Shown piece by piece: positions 6,212-9,995 of a stretch of DNA of 9,995 nt. Position 1 is the first letter of the stretch. Every line of letters begins with the position of its first letter. The notes beneath the pieces are model-generated. The model saw only the letters and a list, made by a program, of their open reading frames with translations. It did no database searches and was not told the origin of the DNA. The translations under genes were made by a program, and so were the position numbers. Source of the stretch: Deltaproteobacteria bacterium (GTDB lineage Bacteria > Desulfobacterota > DSM-4660 > Desulfatiglandales > Desulfatiglandaceae); the NCBI GenBank assembly GCA_029932035.1, contig JAOZQV010000114.1, forward strand, positions 1 through 9,995, written 5' to 3'.

Positions 6212-6406
6212 TTACTTTTTTCTCCTCTTTGGCACGCTTTTGCTCTGACCTTTACTGATCCATTTATCAATAGCTTCTTTGTCAAACCGCCAGACTCTAC
6301 CGACCCGAACTGCAGGGATCTTACCTTCGGCGGCATATTTACAAATTGTAATCTCGTGTAACCGCAAAAACTTCGCCAATTCTTTGGTGGTCATGATCTC
6401 AGGCAT
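6212..6406 (-). CDS. Excisionase-family (MerR-like) helix-turn-helix protein
   Basis: 64 residues. TTKELAKFLRLHEITICKYA (6-25) is the helix-turn-helix, G28-K-I-P-A-V-R-V-G-R-V-W-R-F is the wing, and DKEAIDKWI is the closing helix, followed by a basic tail (VPKRRKK). This is the common small DNA-binding fold shared by phage excisionases and BldC-like regulators. No integrase or att site is visible, so it is more likely a regulator or DNA-architecture protein than a true excisionase. The start at 6406 is chosen because AGAGGA (6413-6418) lies 6 nt upstream; an ATG at 6424 would put that site inside the gene. It is the first gene of a run that continues into HU. Confidence 0.85.
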   Translation of the reverse strand: MPEIMTTKELAKFLRLHEITICKYAAEGKIPAVRVGRVWRFDKEAIDKWISKGQSKSVPKRRKK

Positions 6407-6412
6407 AAAACG

Positions 6413-6418
6413 TCCTCT
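6413..6418 (-). promoter_or_regulatory. Shine-Dalgarno site of the HTH gene, decides the start at 6406
   Basis: AGAGGA on the minus strand, 6 nt before the ATG at 6406, and inside the longer alternative reading from 6424. Confidence 0.7.
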
Positions 6419-6445
6419 TTCCATTTCTTATTGTGCTAAATATGC

Positions 6446-6474
6446 TTTATAATATGCAAACTTCAGGAAATCAA
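6446..6474 (-). promoter_or_regulatory. Sigma-70-like promoter for the HTH-HU genes
   Basis: On the minus strand, -35 TTGATT (6474-6469) and -10 TATAAA (6451-6446) are separated by 17 nt. The -35 box overlaps the stop codon of the protease gene (6471-6473), so the HTH-HU group can be expressed apart from the protease. Transcription would start near 6438, about 30 nt before the HTH start codon. Confidence 0.55.
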
Positions 6475-7742
6475 TGTGGAATAATAAAATACTCGATATT
6501 GGAATAATTGCTGCTCCCAGCACTGTTATACGCCTGAACAGCCACGTAAAAAGCAGCCCCTTCCCGAAGATTGACTGAAATGCCTGTTTGGGTCACCATA
6601 TCAACGCTTACTATTGAAAAATGGCCAGTATACGGGTACGGGGCGTAAGATAGGGTATACCCGGTTGCGCCTGCTATTGCGGTCCAGGAAGCAGTAACAG
6701 TGGTTCCGGCTGTCGTCACTGTTAAGATGGGTGCTGCTAAGGATTGATATACTAAATATGCAGTCTCACAGGCGACTCGTGCGGAGGTGTACTTTATCCG
6801 CATATAGCCGCCTTCTCCCCAGTCCGTCCCCCAGCTATTTCGAAGTATCCAGTAGCCGTCACCTCCATTATCATCCCAACCCACAAGGGCGATTATATGG
6901 TTAGTTTTTGTATAATAGCAGGGAATGGAAGGGCAGGAGGTTTTCGAGTCCTGGTAAATACCCCCGCTATAGGCGGAAAAAGCGCTCCCTACATATACTG
7001 CAGCATCAATAACACCGTATGTCATGATGGCGGTCTTTATGGCGTCAATATCGTTGCAGCCAACACGGTGCCAGGACTGGAAGGTCGTGCGCGGGGCACC
7101 CCAGGAAGAGGCTTGACATACCTGTTCGTGGTCTGTGTATGGGTAAGCATTATCATTGCATACCCCGTATTTGACCAAACCGGTAAGCTCCTGATAGTCA
7201 TAGTCCGACCCGTCGCAGCCATCGAAACCGGAATAATAATCTGACAGGCAGAATGCCACAAAGGCCTCCGAAAAATCGGCGCAGTTGCCGTCATATTTGC
7301 CATTGGCCCAGTTATAGGCGCCCTCTGCCGCGGCACAGGCGCCGAAGGCATAGCAGGCGCCACAGCTGCCCTGATTCCGGATAGGGCCTATATAGGAGTG
7401 CCCATTATAGTTTCTCCAGTCAAAAGATGAAGGCAGTTGCCCCTCTCCAAGGTGCCTGTCTAAGGGACTGCTCCCATCATAACCATCTGACATCTGAGGT
7501 AAAAGCGGGGCGCTACGACTAAAGAAGTCTCGTTTTTCCGTAGCAGGCATATCAAAGACCCAGTTGTTATCTACCGTAAATTCATACCCGTTGTGTTCTA
7601 TCTTGGCCCTGATTTCCTCAAGATTATCTCCCGGTTCAAAGCTCAATATCTCCGCAGGTTCAGCAAAGGAAGCTGCTGGAAAAAAAGAAAGAGCTGCAAA
7701 AAATAGAATCATCAAGAGCGATGTTTTCTTGCGCATTTCCAT
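6471..7742 (-). CDS. Secreted papain-family (C1) cysteine protease with C-terminal fibronectin III-like domain
   Basis: 423 residues. Signal peptide 1-27 (LLMILFFAALSFFPAASFA), a pro-region of about 28-103, then the C1 domain about 104-332, beginning LPSSFDWRN. Active-site residues: Q124 (oxyanion), the motif GSCGAC with catalytic C130, H282 in TKTNHIIALVGW, and N302 in LRNSWGTDWGEGGYMRI. Papain's Trp after the catalytic Cys is Tyr131. Many paired cysteines suggest disulfides in an exported protein. Residues 337-423 (ILTVTTAGTTVTASWTAI, then YTLSYAP, then FYVAVQAYNSAGSSNYSN) fit a fibronectin type III domain, likely for substrate or surface binding. The pro-region has no clear ERFNIN-type helix that I can recognise. 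Its start is 7 bp after the stop of a chagasin-family inhibitor, a class that blocks C1 proteases, so the two are probably co-expressed. An ATG two codons in (7736) is an equally possible start. Confidence 0.95.
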   Translation of the reverse strand: MEMRKKTSLLMILFFAALSFFPAASFAEPAEILSFEPGDNLEEIRAKIEHNGYEFTVDNNWVFDMPATEKRDFFSRSAPLLPQMSDGYDGSSPLDRHLGEGQLPSSFDWRNYNGHSYIGPIRNQGSCGACYAFGACAAAEGAYNWANGKYDGNCADFSEAFVAFCLSDYYSGFDGCDGSDYDYQELTGLVKYGVCNDNAYPYTDHEQVCQASSWGAPRTTFQSWHRVGCNDIDAIKTAIMTYGVIDAAVYVGSAFSAYSGGIYQDSKTSCPSIPCYYTKTNHIIALVGWDDNGGDGYWILRNSWGTDWGEGGYMRIKYTSARVACETAYLVYQSLAAPILTVTTAGTTVTASWTAIAGATGYTLSYAPYPYTGHFSIVSVDMVTQTGISVNLREGAAFYVAVQAYNSAGSSNYSNIEYFIIPH

Positions 7743-7749
7743 ATATCCC

Positions 7750-8154
7750 CTATTCCTGTTTGACTGTGACTCTTACTTCAAAAGTCTTAATCGGGGGCCT
7801 GTTTTTCTCAAATGGCCGGTGATAGATCAACTTTAGCGATGTTTTCCCTGCCTCGGCAGCCTCAAAACGCAGGATTATGTTACCATTGGAGCCCCGAGCC
7901 TTTCTATCAGGCTTGAACTCTGTTTCACCAACCTGTTTCAGAATCCCTTTATCAGGCGAGGCCACATCCCATATATAACCCGTTGCGGGGTTGCCCCTGA
8001 GCGCCACCTCTAAGATATCGCCTACGCCTATTTCAACTGTTCGACCGAGATCTTCCTCTCTCAATTGCACCGTTACCGGTGCAGGATGACCAAGTGAAAC
8101 TACGAGTAAAGTGATAATAAAAGGCAGCGTGTACATTTTAAGATATTTTGGCAT
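7750..8154 (-). CDS. Secreted chagasin-family (I42) cysteine protease inhibitor
   Basis: 134 residues from the ATG at 8154, with a signal peptide or membrane anchor at about 1-25 (LPFIITLLVVSLGHPAP). The mature part is a chagasin-like beta sandwich. The three inhibitor loops are visible: N55-P-A-T-G-Y60 (family NPTTGY), G88-S-N-G91 (family GxGG-type loop) and R113-P-F115 (family RPW). Chagasins insert these loops into the active site of papain-like proteases. The gene lies directly upstream of a C1 protease on the same strand with a 7-bp gap, so it probably controls that protease, limits damage before or during export, or resists outside proteases. A 41-residue longer reading from 8277 has no signal-like start and is rejected; AAGAGG (8162-8167) sits 7 nt before the chosen ATG. 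No lipobox Cys is visible. Confidence 0.9.
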   Translation of the reverse strand: MPKYLKMYTLPFIITLLVVSLGHPAPVTVQLREEDLGRTVEIGVGDILEVALRGNPATGYIWDVASPDKGILKQVGETEFKPDRKARGSNGNIILRFEAAEAGKTSLKLIYHRPFEKNRPPIKTFEVRVTVKQE

Positions 8155-8159
8155 AGGAT

Positions 8160-8178
8160 AACCTCTTGAATAGAGGCT
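8160..8178 (-). promoter_or_regulatory. Hairpin covering the ribosome binding site of the inhibitor gene
   Basis: In the minus-strand mRNA, AGCCTCT (8178-8172) can pair with AGAGGTT (8166-8160), seven pairs including one G-U, around a 5-nt loop. Five of the six bases of the Shine-Dalgarno AAGAGG are inside the stem. This could lower translation of the inhibitor, and perhaps of the coupled protease. Confidence 0.4.
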
Positions 8179-8320
8179 TGATGGTTGCTTATACATTAGC
8201 TGATGCAATAACAAAAACTGCTTTAAGTCAAGGAAAATCGACTCCCGAAACTTCCTTGGAATCATCGATTTGTCCATTAAAGCAAGTAAAGGGATCTTTG
8301 ATTTAACCTCGAAAAATCCT

Positions 8321-8866
8321 CTATGGTATCCAAGCCGCGAGACCCGCTAAAAGCCCCTTAACCCGGTTTTCAACACTCAGGAGATCGCTCTCGTTGGGAC
8401 GCCCGCGAATATCACCCAGCCTCCCATTGATATTAGGCTCCTCTCTTTTATGAAATTCGCCGACAATGTTCCACTCACCCGTTATCTGGCATCCTAAATG
8501 CCCCAGGAAAGAGCTGAACCATTTCGTCAGAGGCACTGCCTCATTTTCTCCTATATGAGTACCCGAAAAAGTGCAGAAGCTCACGGCAAATTTTCCCGGC
8601 CTGAGCGGGGCCGAAGGCTGGATCCTGGTTTTATGATACTCGCCGAGCTTTTTCATGACGAAATCTCTCATTGTATTCGTCGGCCCCCAGGCTATTACCG
8701 GGGAACCCAGGAACAGAAGGTCGTAATCGTAGAGATCCAGATCAGTGTCCCCGGAGACCTTGACAAATTCGCTCTCGATCCCTCCCTCGCCTAAAGTGCT
8801 GTGGATCCGTTCCGCGACCTTCTCCGTGTTGCCGCCCAGCGAATCGTACAAAACAAGCGCCTTCAT
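8321..8866 (-). CDS. Flavodoxin-family FMN-binding protein
   Basis: 181 residues, a single flavodoxin-like alpha/beta domain. It begins MKALVLYDSLGGNTEKVAERI, where the S9-L-G-G-N-T14 loop binds the FMN phosphate. The second strand-loop, LLFLGSPVIAWGPTNTMRDF, is the usual isoalloxazine-flanking region with W60. The C-terminal section (ITGEWNIVGEF, then GRLGDIRGRPNESDL) is as in anaerobe flavodoxin/NAD(P)H oxidoreductase-like proteins. It is probably a cytosolic electron carrier or reductase; the partner is unknown. AGGAGG close before the ATG supports the start at 8866. It is the first gene downstream of the minus-strand promoter at 9022-9050. The next gene in the same direction starts 166 bp further on, so linkage to the inhibitor-protease pair is possible but not shown. 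Confidence 0.9.
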   Translation of the reverse strand: MKALVLYDSLGGNTEKVAERIHSTLGEGGIESEFVKVSGDTDLDLYDYDLLFLGSPVIAWGPTNTMRDFVMKKLGEYHKTRIQPSAPLRPGKFAVSFCTFSGTHIGENEAVPLTKWFSSFLGHLGCQITGEWNIVGEFHKREEPNINGRLGDIRGRPNESDLLSVENRVKGLLAGLAAWIP

Positions 8867-8916
8867 AGTTCCCCTCCTTTTGTTAATAATTCACTGAAAA
8901 GAGCAAAAGAGACTAA

Positions 8917-8988
8917 CAGGAACTCCACTATCGAACCTTCATCAATGTGAGACCTTGTCGAATGGCAGGTATCATCTCAGAGTTCCTG
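8917..8988. repeat. 9-bp inverted repeat in the 341-bp gap 8867-9207
   Basis: CAGGAACTC (8917-8925) and GAGTTCCTG (8980-8988) are perfect inverted copies 54 nt apart. They fall in the likely untranslated leader of the flavodoxin gene, where they could close a long hairpin in the mRNA or act as a split operator. I see no known riboswitch core between them. The rest of this gap holds two divergent promoter candidates and no gene. Confidence 0.4.
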
Positions 8989-9021
8989 CAAATGTCGATT
9001 CCTTTGCTATTAATAGTCTTT

Positions 9022-9050
9022 AGCATAGACGAGATGTGGTTCGATGTCAA
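9022..9050 (-). promoter_or_regulatory. Sigma-70-like promoter for the flavodoxin gene
   Basis: On the minus strand, a perfect -35 TTGACA (9050-9045) and -10 TATGCT (9027-9022) are separated by 17 nt. It would give a leader of about 150 nt before the flavodoxin start codon, including the 9-bp inverted repeat. Confidence 0.5.
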
Positions 9051-9093
9051 TTCAGGCCGATTTCGAGAGAGTCAACCGTAAGCAAGATTTTGC

Positions 9094-9123
9094 TTGACAG
9101 TGATAGGATGTGCGATGTTAAAT
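9094..9123 (+). promoter_or_regulatory. Sigma-70-like promoter for the cyclase gene, with overlapping palindrome
   Basis: -35 TTGACA (9094-9099) and -10 TTAAAT (9118-9123) are 18 nt apart. AAGCAA (9080-9085) and TTGCTT (9090-9095) form a palindrome that overlaps the -35 box, and GTCAA (9071-9075) pairs with TTGAC (9094-9098) outside it. A repressor binding there would block the promoter. The leader to the ATG at 9208 is about 80 nt. Confidence 0.5.
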
Positions 9124-9207
9124 GTTGTTCAGAGACAATAACCCACCACTAATTCAACAACAAAAACCCAACCTTTTCCCCTTCAAACCTTATGACGGGG
9201 TGATGCC

Positions 9208-9995
9208 ATGACTACAAAGGATTTCAAACGAAAGCTCAGCGCTATCTTCAGCGCGGATGTGGCAGGTTATAGCCGGATGATGGGTGAAGATGAGGCTGCA
9301 ACCGTCGAGGCTATCACCGCCTGCCGGGAAATTTTGGGCGGGCTGATCAGACAACACCGGGGCCGGGTTGTGGACTCCCCTGGAGATAACCTGTTGGCTG
9401 AGTTCGGCAGTGTGGTCGACGCTGTTCAGTGCGCGGTGGCCGTTCAGAAGGAGTTCCAGGCCCGCAACTCAGAGTTGCCTGAAAACCGGAGGATGAAATT
9501 TCGCATCGGCATCAACTTAGGGGATGTCATTGAGGAAGAAGAGCGGATCTATGGTGATGGAGTCAATATCGCAGCCAGATTAGAGGCTCTGGCAGACCCT
9601 GGAGGTGTCTGCGTTTCTAAAACAGCCTTTGATCATATTGAGACCAAGCTGCCGCTGGGGTATGAGTATTTAGGGGATCAGACCGTCAAGAACATAGCCA
9701 GACCGGTGGGGGCTTATCGGGTATTAATGGAACCAAGGGTTACGGTGGCCGGAGAGGTCAACAAGGAAAAAGCGGTGCCGGTTGGAAGACGAAAGGCTAT
9801 CTTAGCCGGGGGTGTTGCTTTAGCACTGGTGGTTATCGCTGCCTTGATCTGGAATTATTATTTTCGACCTCCTCCAATGGAGGTTGCCTCAGTAGAAAAG
9901 ATGGCCTTTCCCCTGCCTGAGAAACCCTCCATTGCCGTGCTTCCGTTTAGCAACCTAAGTGGTGACCCCACACAGGATTACATAGCTGACGGGAT
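9208..9995 (+). CDS. Class III adenylate/guanylate cyclase with membrane segment and TolB-like region, cut by right edge
   Basis: 262 residues are visible and the frame is open at the window end. The cyclase domain (about 9-175) has FSADVAGYSRMM with metal-binding D17, DSPGDNLLAEF with second metal-binding D60, and GDGVNIAARLEALADPGG with N120 and R124, the transition-state pair. A transmembrane helix follows at about 197-218 (ILAGGVALALVVIAALIW), then PSIAVLPFSNLSGDPTQDYIADG, the start of the TolB/CadC-like region that in relatives leads to TPR repeats. It probably makes cAMP in the cytosol and senses with the C-terminal part across the membrane. The positions that normally hold the base-selecting Lys and Asp carry D56 and R113, so the nucleotide choice cannot be read from them. 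A GGGGTGAT site precedes the ATG; an ATG at 9203 is out of frame and stops at once. Confidence 0.92.
   Translation, partial: MTTKDFKRKLSAIFSADVAGYSRMMGEDEAATVEAITACREILGGLIRQHRGRVVDSPGDNLLAEFGSVVDAVQCAVAVQKEFQARNSELPENRRMKFRIGINLGDVIEEEERIYGDGVNIAARLEALADPGGVCVSKTAFDHIETKLPLGYEYLGDQTVKNIARPVGAYRVLMEPRVTVAGEVNKEKAVPVGRRKAILAGGVALALVVIAALIWNYYFRPPPMEVASVEKMAFPLPEKPSIAVLPFSNLSGDPTQDYIADG

Noticed and set aside
6212..6406. Evidence for a prophage or integrated element because of the excisionase-type HTH
   Set aside because: No integrase, att-like repeat or phage gene is visible; this small fold is common in ordinary regulators.
8180..8260. Promoter for the inhibitor-protease genes (TATAAG-like box on the minus strand)
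   Set aside because: The best -35 candidates are at poor spacing (15 nt) or weak match, so I could not support one.
8155..8277. 41-residue N-terminal extension of the inhibitor
   Set aside because: It would bury the signal peptide inside the protein and ignores the ribosome site before 8154.

Overview
The window looks like a chromosomal piece from an anaerobic or microaerophilic environmental bacterium, most likely of the Desulfobacterota (former Deltaproteobacteria). This is an inference from the gene mix: an arsenosugar-type radical SAM selenoprotein, an HU protein, a histone-H1-like coiled-coil/winged-helix protein, a CYTH-unrelated class III cyclase with a TolB-like region, and many small GC-rich palindromes between genes. 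No rRNA, tRNA, CRISPR array or transposase gene is visible.

Region 1 (1-3842, + strand) is a compact gene run: the 3' part of glucose-6-phosphate dehydrogenase (zwf, cut by the left edge), an AhpD/carboxymuconolactone-decarboxylase-like CxxC protein of the kind associated with arsenosugar synthesis, the radical SAM protein ArsS, and a secreted MsrA-MsrB fusion. The best observation in the window is here. The apparent stop codon of arsS at 2718-2720 is a TGA that falls inside the conserved C-terminal motif of the family. The frame continues for six codons to a second TGA, and a SECIS-like hairpin lies 20 nt after the first TGA. ArsS is therefore read as a selenoprotein.

Region 2 (3843-5346) holds a 240-bp MITE-like inverted-repeat element with two internal perfect hairpins, a leader with two competing hairpins, a divergent FMN-dependent alpha-hydroxyacid dehydrogenase lacking family substrate-binding residues, and a cluster of small hairpins including a 31-nt tandem repeat. 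Region 3 (5347-8866) is all on the minus strand. Read 5'->3' on that strand, it runs: a flavodoxin-like protein, a secreted chagasin-family (I42) cysteine-protease inhibitor, a secreted papain-family (C1) protease with a C-terminal fibronectin type III-like domain, then an excisionase-type HTH protein, HU, and a basic coiled-coil/winged-helix protein. The inhibitor and protease genes are 7 bp apart, which suggests a co-expressed protease/inhibitor pair.

Region 4 (8867-9995) is a 341-bp intergenic stretch with divergent sigma-70-like promoters, followed by the start of a membrane-linked class III nucleotide cyclase that runs off the right edge. The zwf-CxxC-arsS-msrAB run could combine NADPH supply, organoarsenical synthesis and repair of oxidised methionine, but only the arsenosugar pair has a family-level link; the rest is inferred from proximity.
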